Shown: piece by piece, positions 16,134 to 24,827 of the stretch
Position numbering within the stretch: the stretch's first letter is position 1
Layout of the letters: every line of letters begins with the position of its first letter
Assembly (NCBI RefSeq): GCF_000283655.1
Contig: NC_016622.1
Location: 322,501-386,500 of the forward strand
From: Azospirillum lipoferum 4B
Lineage (GTDB): Bacteria; Pseudomonadota; Alphaproteobacteria; Azospirillales; Azospirillaceae
DNA length: 64,000 bases
Direction: 5' to 3'
Translations under genes and position numbers: made by a program
The notes under the pieces: model-generated
What the model was told of the DNA's origin: nothing
The model's database searches: none
The model's input: the letters and a program-made list of their open reading frames with translations, nothing else

Positions 16134-17450
16134 ATGGACCGCGAGACGCACGGCAACGCCTATCCCATCCTTCCCGACGGCGAGGAGGGCTTCACCGTCG
16201 AGGCGGCGCGGATGAAGTTCGGCCCCGGCATACTGGCCGAGCTGGGCGGCGATGCGGTCTCGCTGGGCATGACGCGGGTGGCGCTGTTCACCGACCCGCG
16301 GGTTGCCGCAACCGCCCCCTTCGCCATGGCGCTGGAGTCGCTGAAGCGGGCGGGCGTCGATCCGGTGGTCTATGACCGCTGCCGGGTGGAGCCGACCAGC
16401 GCCTCCTTCCTCGACGCCGCCGATTTCGCGCGGGATGGCGGCTTCGACGGCTATGTCTCCATCGGCGGCGGATCGGTGATCGACACCGCCAAGGCGGCGA
16501 ATCTCTACGCCACATACCCGGCCGACTTCCTCGCCTACGTCAACAAGCCGCTGGGGGAGGGCATCCCGGTGCCCGGCCCGGTCAAGCCGCACATCGCCTG
16601 CCCGACCACCTGCGGCACCGGCAGCGAGACCACCGGCGTCGCCATCTTCGACCATGTGGAAAAGCAGGTGAAGACCGGCATCTCGTCGCGCCATCTGCGG
16701 CCGAGCCTCGCCGTCGTCGATCCGCGCACCATCGACAGCCTGCCGCCCGGCGCCATCGCCGCCACCGGCTTCGACGTGCTGACCCACGCCATCGAGAGCC
16801 ACACCGCGCGCCCCTTCCGCTCCCGCCCGCGCCCGGACTCGCCGACGGCCCGCCCGCCCTACCAGGGCGCGAACCCGTGGTCGGACATCGGCAGCCTGCA
16901 GGCGATCCGGCTGGGCGGGCAATGGCTGGAACGGGCGGTCAACGACCCCGACTGTGCAGAGGCGCGCGACGCGCTGATGTTCGCGGCGACACTGGCCGGT
17001 CTGGCCTTCGGCAATGCCGGCGTCCACATCCCGCACGCCATGTCCTATTCGGTGGCCGGGATGAACCACAGCTTCACCGCGACGGGATACGAGACGGTGG
17101 ACCCGATGGTGCCGCACGGCATCTCGGTGGTCCTGAACGCCCCCGCCGCCTTCCGCTTCACCGGCCCCGCCGCTCCCGAAGCGCATCTGTGCGCCGCCGA
17201 GGCGCTGGGGGCGGACACGCGCGGCGCTGTGCCGGAGGATGGCGGCGAACTGCTGGCGACCCGGCTGATCTCGATGATGCGGGCGACCGGGCTGCCGAAC
17301 GGGTTGTCGGCGCTGGGTTACGGCGAGGCCGACATCCCCGGTCTGGTCAAGGGAGCCGCCGCCCAGCAACGCCTGCTGACCATCGCCCCGCGCCCAGTGT
17401 CGGAGGACGACCTGCGCGGGCTGTACGCGGATGCGATGCGTTATTGGTGA
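16134..17450 (+). CDS. Iron-containing alcohol dehydrogenase (hydroxyacid-oxoacid transhydrogenase type)
   Basis: Protein of 438 residues. Start ATG at 16134 behind GGAGGAG 8 bases upstream. Features: NAD-binding [15 protein letters not shown], the [17 protein letters not shown] block, metal-binding region [17 protein letters not shown] and [18 protein letters not shown] with His ligands. The long insert near residues 235-262 ([17 protein letters not shown]) and C-terminal [14 protein letters not shown] are typical of the ADHFE1-like group, which oxidises 4-hydroxybutyrate coupled to 2-oxoglutarate reduction. Assignment to that subgroup is by motif pattern; substrate untested. The last 10 bases overlap the 3' end of the convergent TPR gene. 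Confidence 0.85.
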   Translation: MDRETHGNAYPILPDGEEGFTVEAARMKFGPGILAELGGDAVSLGMTRVALFTDPRVAATAPFAMALESLKRAGVDPVVYDRCRVEPTSASFLDAADFARDGGFDGYVSIGGGSVIDTAKAANLYATYPADFLAYVNKPLGEGIPVPGPVKPHIACPTTCGTGSETTGVAIFDHVEKQVKTGISSRHLRPSLAVVDPRTIDSLPPGAIAATGFDVLTHAIESHTARPFRSRPRPDSPTARPPYQGANPWSDIGSLQAIRLGGQWLERAVNDPDCAEARDALMFAATLAGLAFGNAGVHIPHAMSYSVAGMNHSFTATGYETVDPMVPHGISVVLNAPAAFRFTGPAAPEAHLCAAEALGADTRGAVPEDGGELLATRLISMMRATGLPNGLSALGYGEADIPGLVKGAAAQQRLLTIAPRPVSEDDLRGLYADAMRYW

Positions 17451-19270
17451 GGGGCTGGGGCCGCGCTGCTTTCGAGCTTGGTGAGGGTGGCGCGGGCGGT
17501 GGCGAGGTTGTCGGTTGCCAGGGTGATGTGATAGGGAGCGTTCAGGTGGGTGAACATTTCCAGGGCTGCCTCTTGGGCGGTGACCGCCTGTCTGGCGCTG
17601 TCCATGTCGCGGGTCTGTTCGGCCAGCGCCCGCAGGGCGTTGCCCATGTTGCTCTGCGTCATCGCCCAGTGGAGGGGAACGCGGTCGCGTGTGTACTCGA
17701 GCAAGGCGTTGTTGTAGGCGTCCACGGCCTGCCGCAGCCCTGTACTGTCGCCGTCGCGCTCCCCGAAACTTTGGAGGGCGGCTCCGAGATTGTTCTGCGT
17801 CATCGCCCAGTCGAGGGGAACGCGGTCGCGTGTGTACTCGAGCAAGGCGTTGTTGTAGGCGTCCACGGCCTGCCGCAGCCCTGTACTGTCGCCGTCGCGC
17901 TCCCCGAGCCTTCGGAGGGCAACTCCGAGATTGTTCTGCGTCATCGCCCAGTCGAGGGGAACGCGGTCGCGTGTCCGCTCGAGCAAGGCGTTGTTGTAGG
18001 CGTCCACGGACTGCCGCAACTGTGCGCTGTCGCCATCGCGCTCCCCGAGAATGCTGAGGGCGTTTCCGAGATTGTTCTGCGTTATCGCCCAGTCGAGGGG
18101 GACGCGGTCGCGTGTCCACTCGAGTAAGGCGTTGTTGTAAGCGTCCACGGCCTGCCGCAGCCGTGTACTGTCGCCGTCGCGCTCCCCGAGACTCAAGAGG
18201 GCGTTTCCGAGATTGTTCTGCGTCATCGCCCAGTCGAGGGGAACGCGGTCGCGTGTCCGCTCGAGCAAGGCGTTGTTGTGGGCGTCCACGGCCTGCCGCA
18301 GCCGTATACTGTCGCCGTCGCGCTCCCCGAGACTAGTGAGGGCTAATCCGAGATTGTTCTGAACGCGCGCCCATAGTGTGGCGTGGCTGTCGCGCGATGG
18401 CATTGCCTCGCGGTAGCGGGCGATGGCGGCCAGGAGGGCGTTGTTGTCGCCCCGCTCGTCGCCATGCTGCCGAAGGGCGTCGGCGGAATCGGTGAGATAG
18501 TTGCCGCGACCCTCCGTATCCCCGGTTGGCAGCAGATTGGCGGCGGCGAGGAAATGGTCGGCGGCGGCGCGGTGGTCGGAACGCAGGGCGCTCAGCCGCG
18601 CACGTTCGGCGCGGGTGGCGGCTTGACGGCGGGCAAGATCGTCGACATTGGCCTGCGCCTTGGCGCGGGCGGCGGCCTGGGCGTTTTCCAGCGTGACCAG
18701 CAGGCGTTCGGCGTGATCGTAATCACCCTTTTCAATGGAGATTCGGGCCTCGGCCAGTGTCGGGCGGTCATCCGGGCCGGCGGATTGCTCCAGCGCGGTG
18801 AGGCGGTCCACCATCTCGCGGTATTGCAGGGCGATGCTGGTCAGTTTGGCGGTGAGCTGTTCGGGGGGAACCTGTTCGTGCCGCAGGATGGTGAAGAAGG
18901 AGGTCAGCGCCTCCCGGCTGATCGTGCCGAACTGGTCGGCGACGGCGATGGCCTTCGCTTCGGAGCTTGCGGACAGGTCGCGCACGCCCGCGAAGATGGC
19001 GGCGATCTGGTCCGGCGTCGCACCGTGGTTCGTCGTGATCGTGTTGCCGGTCATCGATTCGCCGGTGCTGGCGCCGCCGGTGCTGGCGCTGACGTGGGTG
19101 CCGCCGGTCTGGTCCGGTGCTGGCGCTTTGGATTTGCGCTGCCAAAGCCAGCCACCCGCACCGCCCGTGAGAGTCAGAACGGCCAGCACTGCGGACAGGG
19201 CTCCCGCATTCTGCTCGGCATTGAGCCATGCCCAGATCGTTCCGGCGAATATGGAAAGCGTATCGGTCAT
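17441..19270 (-). CDS. Membrane-anchored TPR protein with near-identical 47-residue repeats
   Basis: Protein of 609 residues. One hydrophobic segment (GALSAVLAVLTLTGGAGGWLW, about residues 23-43) probably anchors it, followed by a Thr/Ser/Gly-rich linker, an alpha-helical region (about 85-300), then about five 47-residue TPR-type repeats of the pattern QNNLGNAL..LGERDGDS..LRQAVDAYNNALLE.TRDRVPLDWAMT, and a degenerate last repeat. Neighbouring repeats differ at only a few residues. This repeat type is common in alphaproteobacteria; its partners are generally unknown, and protein-protein interaction is the safe inference. Monocistronic; repeat region 17640-18390 is described separately. Confidence 0.8.
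   Translation of the reverse strand: MTDTLSIFAGTIWAWLNAEQNAGALSAVLAVLTLTGGAGGWLWQRKSKAPAPDQTGGTHVSASTGGASTGESMTGNTITTNHGATPDQIAAIFAGVRDLSASSEAKAIAVADQFGTISREALTSFFTILRHEQVPPEQLTAKLTSIALQYREMVDRLTALEQSAGPDDRPTLAEARISIEKGDYDHAERLLVTLENAQAAARAKAQANVDDLARRQAATRAERARLSALRSDHRAAADHFLAAANLLPTGDTEGRGNYLTDSADALRQHGDERGDNNALLAAIARYREAMPSRDSHATLWARVQNNLGLALTSLGERDGDSIRLRQAVDAHNNALLERTRDRVPLDWAMTQNNLGNALLSLGERDGDSTRLRQAVDAYNNALLEWTRDRVPLDWAITQNNLGNALSILGERDGDSAQLRQSVDAYNNALLERTRDRVPLDWAMTQNNLGVALRRLGERDGDSTGLRQAVDAYNNALLEYTRDRVPLDWAMTQNNLGAALQSFGERDGDSTGLRQAVDAYNNALLEYTRDRVPLHWAMTQSNMGNALRALAEQTRDMDSARQAVTAQEAALEMFTHLNAPYHITLATDNLATARATLTKLESSAAPAPHQ
17640..18390. repeat. Tandem 141-bp repeats within the TPR gene
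   Basis: A marker block (GTTCTGCGTCATCGCCCAG and close variants) recurs near 17651, 17792, 17933, 18074 and 18215 and in diverged form near 18356: a period of exactly 141 bases, or 47 codons. The units are nearly identical at DNA level. The in-frame period means recombination could change repeat number without breaking the protein. Confidence 0.9.
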
Positions 19271-19374
19271 AACAACGCGCAGTCAGGGGGAGGATTGCGC
19301 GCATCGTGTCATGTGGGTGGAGTGTCCCGCAAGCGAGGCGTGTTGCGTGTTCCCGCAGTTTTGGCAAAGCGTGA

Positions 19375-19545
19375 TCCATCCCCTCTCCCCCCCGCTTTCG
19401 CGCAAACGAAGTTTGCGCTGTCGCGGCAGGCGGACCAAAGGTCCGCTGAGAGCGGGGAGAGGGTTAGGGTGAGGGGGACGCGTGGCGGCCTTTCACCGAG
19501 AATCCACCATGTGCATCCCCCTCACCCCGACCCTCTCCCCGGGGG
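19375..19545. repeat. Two CCCTCTCCC-family palindromic repeats, the second interrupted by a MITE
   Basis: First copy (about 19375-19482): inverted arms CCCTCTCCCC / GGGGAGAGGG with internal hairpins around CGCAAACGAAGTTTGCG and GGCGGACC/GGTCCGC, continuing to GGGTGAGGGGG. Second copy (from about 19513): CATCCCCCTCACCCCGACCC and CTCTCCCCGGGGG, continuing after the MITE as GGGGAGGGGGGATG to about 19770. These are the same family as the repeats in glcE, between dapE and dapD, and after thiC. Confidence 0.8.
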
Positions 19546-19749
19546 GCTATGGCATTCACACAATTCCAGGCATCGCTAAGCTTCTGAGATAAAAGGAACT
19601 TTGCGTCATCCCCGCGAAGGCGGGGATCCAGGAAACTCCGCAGATCAGCGGCGTATGTGGCTGGATTCCCGCCTTCGCGGGAATGACGGCCGACAAAGTT
19701 GCTTTATTTCAACGTCTTAAGTGACGCTAAGATGTGTGAATGCCATAGC
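19546..19749. mobile_element. 204-bp MITE with 10-bp target-site duplication
   Basis: Non-coding element with terminal inverted repeats GCTATGGCATTCACAC (19546-19561) and its exact complement at 19734-19749. The similarity of the two halves continues imperfectly inward to AACTTTG/CAAAGTT. It is flanked on both sides by the direct repeat TCCCCGGGGG (19536-19545 and 19750-19759), the mark of transposition, and it splits an older repeat. It has no ORF, so a transposase elsewhere in the genome must have mobilised it; its IS family is not known to me. A second inverted-repeat element sits in its centre. Confidence 0.85.
19604..19688. repeat. Inner palindromic element (CCCGCGAAGGCGGG core) nested in the MITE
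   Basis: 85-bp element with 28-bp inverted arms: left starts CGTCATCCCCGCGAAGGCGG, right ends CCTTCGCGGGAATGACG. Arms differ at three bases. The core ATTCCCGC...GCGGGAAT is a widespread type of proteobacterial intergenic repeat, similar in form to dRS3-like repeats of Neisseria. Its position between the two arms of the MITE suggests either insertion into the MITE or capture as its core. Confidence 0.8.
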
Positions 19750-19997
19750 TCCCCGGGGGGAGGGGGGATGGTGCCCGTTTTTCCTGCTGGCTGTTGCCCG
19801 CGACACCCGCTCGTTATAGGAATAATACCCTATATCCGTGCGGAGTCCCCATGCCCCCCGTTGCCCGGTTTCCCACCCCGTTCACCGCTCCCCGCCGCCC
19901 TCGCGCGGCCGGCGTGGAACACCTGAACAGGGTCCGGAAAACCGTTTCACGGTGTTTCAAACGTTCCATCCACCCCCGCGAAACAGGGGTGCCAACC

Positions 19998-21794
19998 TCA
20001 GAACTGTTCCTCGCTCAGCGCCATCACCGTGTTGCGGGCGCTGGCGATGGTCGGCAGCAGGGCGGGGGCGGTCGCCAGAACCTGCTCGGCGTAGAAGCGC
20101 GCGACGATCAGCTTGGTTTCCAGGAAGGAGGCGTTGGCGCCGGGCTGGCGCAGGCCCTCCATCGCCTTCATCGCCGAACGCGCCAGCATCCAGCCGCCGG
20201 CCACACTGCCCCACAGCTTCAGATACGCCACCGCACCGGCCGCGGCGCCCTGCAGGTCGCCCTCCGCCTGGGTCGCGACCATCCAGTCGATGGCCTTGTC
20301 CAGCGCGTCCAGCCCGGCCGACAACTCGGCCCGGATCACGGCGAGGTCGTCGCCGGGGGCCGCACCCAGCTCCTCCACCGTCGCCCGCATGTCGGCGACG
20401 AAGGCACGGGCGGCGGCCCCCTTGTCGCGGCCGGTCTTGCGGAAGGTCAGGTCGTTGCCGTGGATGCCGTTGGTGCCCTCATAGATCGGGGTGATGCGCG
20501 CATCGCGGTAATGCTGGGCCGCACCCGTCTCCTCGATGAAGCCCATGCCGCCATGGATCTGCACGCCGGTGGAGGCCACCTCGCAGCCGATGTCGGTCGA
20601 CCACGCCTTGACGATGGGGGTCAGCACGTCGACCCGCGCGGTGGCCGCGGCCCGCACCGCCGGATCCTCGTGGTGGCGGGAGATGTCGAGCTGCGTGCCG
20701 GCATAGAGCGCCAGCGCCCGCGCCGCCTCGGTCTTGGCGCGCATGTCCAGCAGCATGCGGCGCACGTCGGGATGCTTGATGATGGCGACGCCGGCGCCCT
20801 TCGGATCGGCCAGATCCTTGCTCTGCACGCGGCTCCTGGCATAGTCGCGAGCCTGCTGATAGGCGCGCTCGGCAATCGCCACGCCCTGGATGCCGACGCC
20901 GAGCCGGGCGTTGTTCATCATCGTGAACATGTATTCGATGCCGCGGTTCTCCTCGCCGACGAGATAGCCGATGGCGCCCTCGTCGTCGCCATAGGCCATC
21001 ACCGCGGTCGGGCTGGCCATGATGCCCAGCTTGTGCTCCAGGCTGGCGCAGCGCAGGTCGTTGCGCTGGCCGGGGGTGCCGTCGGGCTTGGGCAGGAACT
21101 TCGGCACGATGAACAGGCTGATGCCCTTGATGCCGGCCGGGGCGTCGGGCAGGCGGGCCAGCACCAGATGGACGATGTTCTCCGTCAGGTCATGCTCGCC
21201 ATAGGTGATGAAGATCTTCTGGCCGGTGATGCGATAGCTGCCGTCGTCCGCCCGCACCGCCTTGGTCCGCACCGCGGCAAGGTCGCTGCCCGCCTGCGGT
21301 TCGGTCAGGTTCATCGTCCCGGTCCATTCGCCGGAGATCATCTTCGACAGGTAGACCGCCTTCTGCTCGTCGCTGGCATGCTCGGTCAGCAGATCCACCG
21401 CGCCCTGGGTCAGCAGCGGGCACAGGCCGAAGGACAGGTTGGCGGCCTGCCACATCTCGTTCACCGCGAAGGCGACGGTCCAGGGCAGGCCCTGCCCGCC
21501 ATACTCTGGCTCGAAGGGCAGGCTGTTCCAGCCCGCTTCGGTGAACTGGCCGTAGGCCTCCTTCCAGCCGGTGGCGGTGCGGACGACGCCGTTCTCCAGC
21601 TTCGCGCCCTCCTTGTCGCCGACCCGGTTCAGCGGGGCGAGCACGCCGGAGGCGAATTTGCCGGCCTCTTCCAGGATGGCGTCGACCAGATCGGGGGCGG
21701 CGCTGTCGCAATGGGGCAGGGCGGCGATGGCGTCGAGGCCCACCACCTCGTTCAGGACGAAGCGCAGATCGTCGACCGGAGCGGTGTAGGTCAT
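19998..21794 (-). CDS. Acyl-CoA dehydrogenase (DmdC-like, ~600-residue type)
   Basis: FAD enzyme of 598 residues introducing a trans-2 double bond into an acyl-CoA. Seen: MNLTEPQAGSDLAAVRTKA and GQKIFITYGEHDL (FAD-binding middle domain), GIMASPTAVMAYGDDEGAIGYLVG, MFTMMNNARLGVGIQG, then IHGGMGFIEETGAAQHYRDA and ITPIYEGTNGIHGNDL with the Glu of the active-site loop, and the extra C-terminal domain of the long subfamily that includes 3-methylmercaptopropionyl-CoA dehydrogenase. Substrate cannot be fixed; a medium or branched acyl-CoA is equally possible. Start ATG at 21794. A palindromic TATACGTTAACATA-like site near 21849 upstream could be an operator. Confidence 0.9.
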   Translation of the reverse strand: MTYTAPVDDLRFVLNEVVGLDAIAALPHCDSAAPDLVDAILEEAGKFASGVLAPLNRVGDKEGAKLENGVVRTATGWKEAYGQFTEAGWNSLPFEPEYGGQGLPWTVAFAVNEMWQAANLSFGLCPLLTQGAVDLLTEHASDEQKAVYLSKMISGEWTGTMNLTEPQAGSDLAAVRTKAVRADDGSYRITGQKIFITYGEHDLTENIVHLVLARLPDAPAGIKGISLFIVPKFLPKPDGTPGQRNDLRCASLEHKLGIMASPTAVMAYGDDEGAIGYLVGEENRGIEYMFTMMNNARLGVGIQGVAIAERAYQQARDYARSRVQSKDLADPKGAGVAIIKHPDVRRMLLDMRAKTEAARALALYAGTQLDISRHHEDPAVRAAATARVDVLTPIVKAWSTDIGCEVASTGVQIHGGMGFIEETGAAQHYRDARITPIYEGTNGIHGNDLTFRKTGRDKGAAARAFVADMRATVEELGAAPGDDLAVIRAELSAGLDALDKAIDWMVATQAEGDLQGAAAGAVAYLKLWGSVAGGWMLARSAMKAMEGLRQPGANASFLETKLIVARFYAEQVLATAPALLPTIASARNTVMALSEEQF

Positions 21795-21950
21795 GGCGGG
21801 GCGGTTCTCCCAAGGCAGATTTATAGGGGAAAGATTGTTTGGTTTACCTATACGTTAACATACAGCATCGGATGGCGCTTGGCGAGAGGGCGGGATGCCG
21901 CGTGGTTAAGGCTAGGCCCGCCACACGGCGCCATCAAGTCCCCACCTGAT

Positions 21951-21966
21951 TGGCACGGCGTCTGCA
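21951..21966 (+). promoter_or_regulatory. Sigma-54 (RpoN) promoter
   Basis: TGGCACGGCGTCTGCA has the invariant GG (-24) and GC (-12) exactly 10 bases apart and matches the RpoN consensus TGGCACG-N4-TTGCA at all but one position. It lies 47 bases upstream of the transglycosylase-like gene on the same strand and would give a short leader. RpoN promoters need an enhancer-binding activator, in this group typically for nitrogen or flagellar control. Confidence 0.75.
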
Positions 21967-22012
21967 TAGGAGTGTCCGCCTCCCACCGGGGCCTTCACAC
22001 GGGGATCGACCC

Positions 22013-23059
22013 ATGACCTACGCTTCCGCCCTCGGCAATCCCAGCGACACCGCCGCCCAGCAGGCCCGCGCATCCCGCGGCCCGGCCAATGTGGAGGCCG
22101 CCGTTCGCAATGCCAGCGCCAGGACAGGGGTCGATTTTTCCTACCTCATGGAAAAAGCTGCCGTGGAGAGCGGCTATCGCACGGACATAAAGTCCTCCTC
22201 CTCGTCGGCGACGGGGCTCTACCAGTTCATCGACAGCACCTGGCTGCAGACGATGAAGGAGCATGGCGCCGACCATGGCTATGGCAAATACGCCAATGCC
22301 ATCCAGACCCGCAGCGACGGCCGCCCCTATGTCGCCGATCCGGCGATGAAGAAGGAGATCCTGGAGCTGCGCAAGGATCCGACCGCCTCGGCCCTGATGG
22401 CGGCGGAATACACCCGCGGCAACAAGGAGTATCTGGAGGAGACGGTGGGCGGCAAGATCGGCTCGACCGAGCTGTACATGGCCCACTTCCTGGGGGCCGG
22501 CGGCGCGTCGAAGTTCCTGAACGCGATGCAGGAGAATCCCGGCCGCACCGCCCGCGACGTCTTCCCCGATGCCGCCGCCGCCAACAAGAACGTCTTCTAC
22601 GACAAGGCCACCGGCAAGGCGAAGTCGCTGAAGGAAATCTACGACCGCTTCGCCACCAAGTTCTCGGAGAACCCGCTGGCCAGCTTCGCCCCGGCCCAGG
22701 TGGCGACCGACGCCGTGCGCAAGCAGGACATGCCGGACGGTTTCACCACCCAGGTGCCGATGGCCCCGGCCAAGGCGCTGAACGGCACGCCGCTGTCGAT
22801 CTATCAGGTGCTGGCGCTGAACGCGCTGGAGACGCCGGACGAGGTCGACAGCATCAGCGGCCGCCCGGCCCGCCTGCGCGACAAGGAGAACCGCCGCATG
22901 CGCGAGGAGCCGGTGCGGACCGACCAGACGGCGGACACCGGCGTCGCCATGGGCTTCGGGCTGGGGTTGGGCCGGATCGTCGGCTCCGAATCGGCGACGC
23001 CGGTCGCCTCCGCAACCGCGGGCGCCGCCGGCAAGGATGCCGTGACCAAGGCGGCTTGA
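22013..23059 (+). CDS. Lytic-transglycosylase-like (SLT) protein under a sigma-54 promoter
   Basis: Protein of 348 residues. Start ATG at 22013 (MTYASALGNPSD). No signal peptide is visible. Residues 25-75 match the SLT/lysozyme-like fold: FSYLMEKAAVESGYRTDIKS with the catalytic-type Glu in AVES, then SSSATGLYQFIDSTWLQTMK. Residues 130-175 (ELYMAHFLGAGGASKFLNAM) also fit. The C-terminal 170 residues are low-similarity and end in an Ala-rich tail. Relatives cleave glycan strands of peptidoglycan, for flagella or secretion machinery; some are exported without a classical signal. The RpoN promoter upstream suggests nitrogen- or flagellum-linked expression. Confidence 0.75.
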   Translation: MTYASALGNPSDTAAQQARASRGPANVEAAVRNASARTGVDFSYLMEKAAVESGYRTDIKSSSSSATGLYQFIDSTWLQTMKEHGADHGYGKYANAIQTRSDGRPYVADPAMKKEILELRKDPTASALMAAEYTRGNKEYLEETVGGKIGSTELYMAHFLGAGGASKFLNAMQENPGRTARDVFPDAAAANKNVFYDKATGKAKSLKEIYDRFATKFSENPLASFAPAQVATDAVRKQDMPDGFTTQVPMAPAKALNGTPLSIYQVLALNALETPDEVDSISGRPARLRDKENRRMREEPVRTDQTADTGVAMGFGLGLGRIVGSESATPVASATAGAAGKDAVTKAA

Positions 23060-23173
23060 GCGGGGCGGCAGGAGGTGGAGAGGGGCAAAATGCCCTACGC
23101 TGGCGCTTTGACTTGACGGCCGGATGGGTGCAAGGTCGCGCCGTTTTTTGGCGCTCACCCCTCAGGACCGATC

Positions 23174-24199
23174 ATGAGCAACCAGCAGCCCGCCGTCACC
23201 TTCGAGGAAATCCGCGCGCTCGTGCGCAACCTGCCCGGCCCCGACCTGGAGGCCGGCACCGCGGCCCTCCAGCGCGAACGGCAGCTGACCAAGCCCGCTG
23301 GCTCGCTCGGCCGGCTGGAGGAGATCGCGCAGTGGATGGCGACCTGGCAGGGCCAGCACCCGGCCGAGCTTCGCCGCCCGCGCGTCGCCGTCTTCGCCGG
23401 CAACCATGGCGTGGCCGCCCGCGGCGTCTCGGCCTTTCCGGCCGAGGTGACGGTGCAGATGGTCGCCAACTTCCAGAATGGCGGTGCCGCGGTCAACCAG
23501 CTCTGCGAGGTGGCCGACGCCGACCTGCGCGTCTACGAGCTGGACCTGGAGAACCCGACCGCCGACTTCACCCAGGGTCCGGCCATGGGTGAGGAGGAAT
23601 GCTGCCGCACCATGGCCTACGGCATGATGGCGGTTGAGATGGGCGTCCAGCTGCTGGCGCTGGGCGAGATGGGCATCGCCAACTCGACCTCGGCGGCGGC
23701 GATGTGCCTCGCCCTGTTCGGCGGCGAGGCGGCCGACTGGACCGGTCGCGGCACCGGCATCGACGATGCCGGCCTTGCCCGCAAGATCGCTGCGGTGGAG
23801 GCTGGCGTCGCCGCCAACCCGCAGGCCAAGGACGACCCGTTCGAGGCGCTGCGCTGCCTGGGCGGCTACGAGTTCGCCGCCATCGCCGGCGCCATCCTGG
23901 CCGCCCGCGTCGCCCGTGTGCCGGTTCTGCTCGACGGCTTCGCCTGCACCGCCGCCGCCGCCGTGCTCTACAAGGCCGACCGCCGCGCGCTCGATCACTG
24001 CATGGTCGCCCACCGCTCGGTCGAGCCGGGCCACACCCGCCTGATGCAGGCCATCGGCAAGGAGCCGCTGCTCGATCTCGGCATGCGGCTGGGCGAGGGC
24101 TCCGGTGCCGCGCTGGCGATCAACATCGTGAAGTCCGCCGTCGCCTGCCACGCCGGCATGGCGACCTTCGCCGACGCGGGCGTCAGCACTCAGGGGTAA
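23174..24199 (+). CDS. cobT: Nicotinate-nucleotide--dimethylbenzimidazole phosphoribosyltransferase
   Basis: Makes alpha-ribazole phosphate from nicotinate mononucleotide and dimethylbenzimidazole for the lower ligand of cobalamin. 341 residues, the usual length. Seen: KPAGSLGRLEEIA near residue 40, VFAGNHGVAARGVSAFP, LLALGEMGIANSTSAAA, and the C-terminal GMRLGEGSGAALAINIVKSA containing the catalytic Glu. Start ATG at 23174 with AGGACC upstream. No other cobalamin gene is close; the next gene is convergent. Implies de novo or salvage B12 synthesis in the cell. Confidence 0.95.
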   Translation: MSNQQPAVTFEEIRALVRNLPGPDLEAGTAALQRERQLTKPAGSLGRLEEIAQWMATWQGQHPAELRRPRVAVFAGNHGVAARGVSAFPAEVTVQMVANFQNGGAAVNQLCEVADADLRVYELDLENPTADFTQGPAMGEEECCRTMAYGMMAVEMGVQLLALGEMGIANSTSAAAMCLALFGGEAADWTGRGTGIDDAGLARKIAAVEAGVAANPQAKDDPFEALRCLGGYEFAAIAGAILAARVARVPVLLDGFACTAAAAVLYKADRRALDHCMVAHRSVEPGHTRLMQAIGKEPLLDLGMRLGEGSGAALAINIVKSAVACHAGMATFADAGVSTQG

Positions 24200-24235
24200 C
24201 GATGGGTACGGATGGTGTGGGGGCGGCTTTCGCCC

Positions 24236-24808
24236 TCACAACATCCCGTCCGCCAGATCGCTGATCGCCGCCGACAGGAACAGGTCCAGCATCACCAGGG
24301 CCGCCGCGGCCAGCCCCGACAGCGACAGGGCGGTGCGCAGAACGAACCACTGGTAGGTCAGCATCGCCATCATCACGCCGAAGACCAGCGCTTCCGACAT
24401 GCCGGACGGCAGCAGACCGCTGGCGGACAGAACGATGGCCGGCAGGTAGATCGCCATCTGCACCACGGCCGACCAGTTGTAGGCGGTCAGCGCGCCGGGA
24501 TAGAGCTCCTCCTTGCCCAGCAGCGCCGATATGCGGAACAGGGCGAGCGGGAAGGCGGTCCAGCTGACGACATAGGCGATGCCCTCCACCGTCACCAGCT
24601 GCAGCACCGGGGTGCCGTCCAGCTGGTCCCACAGCCGGATCGCAAGCAGCAGGGCGTAGGCCGGCAGCACCACCAGCGCCGCATAGAAGGAGTTCAGCGC
24701 TCCCTCGGGAGTGCGGTCGAAGAACTCCATCCCCGTCCGGTCGAAGCGGGCCAGCCGCCAGGCGCCGGTCAGCGCGGACAGGATGGCGGGGGTGGTCAGC
24801 GGCATCAT
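24236..24808 (-). CDS. Five-helix membrane protein, Yip1-like, unknown function
   Basis: Protein of 190 residues from the ATG at 24808 (MMPLTTPA); a TTG at 24838 would overlap dapE. About five hydrophobic segments follow a short amphipathic N-terminus (LRLARFDR-like, FFDRTPEGALNSF). The layout resembles small Yip1/YIP-domain proteins of alphaproteobacteria, but I cannot name a function. It begins 19 bases after the dapE stop on the same strand and is likely in the dapD-dapE operon, being its last gene. The 3' end faces cobT 36 bases away. Confidence 0.75.
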   Translation of the reverse strand: MMPLTTPAILSALTGAWRLARFDRTGMEFFDRTPEGALNSFYAALVVLPAYALLLAIRLWDQLDGTPVLQLVTVEGIAYVVSWTAFPLALFRISALLGKEELYPGALTAYNWSAVVQMAIYLPAIVLSASGLLPSGMSEALVFGVMMAMLTYQWFVLRTALSLSGLAAAALVMLDLFLSAAISDLADGML

Positions 24809-24827
24809 GGTGTCCCGGTTGGAAGAC

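Noticed and set aside
17640-18390. Regular repeats considered as a CRISPR array
   Set aside because: Units are 141 bp, contiguous, in frame and encode TPR motifs; there are no short repeats with unique spacers and no cas genes.
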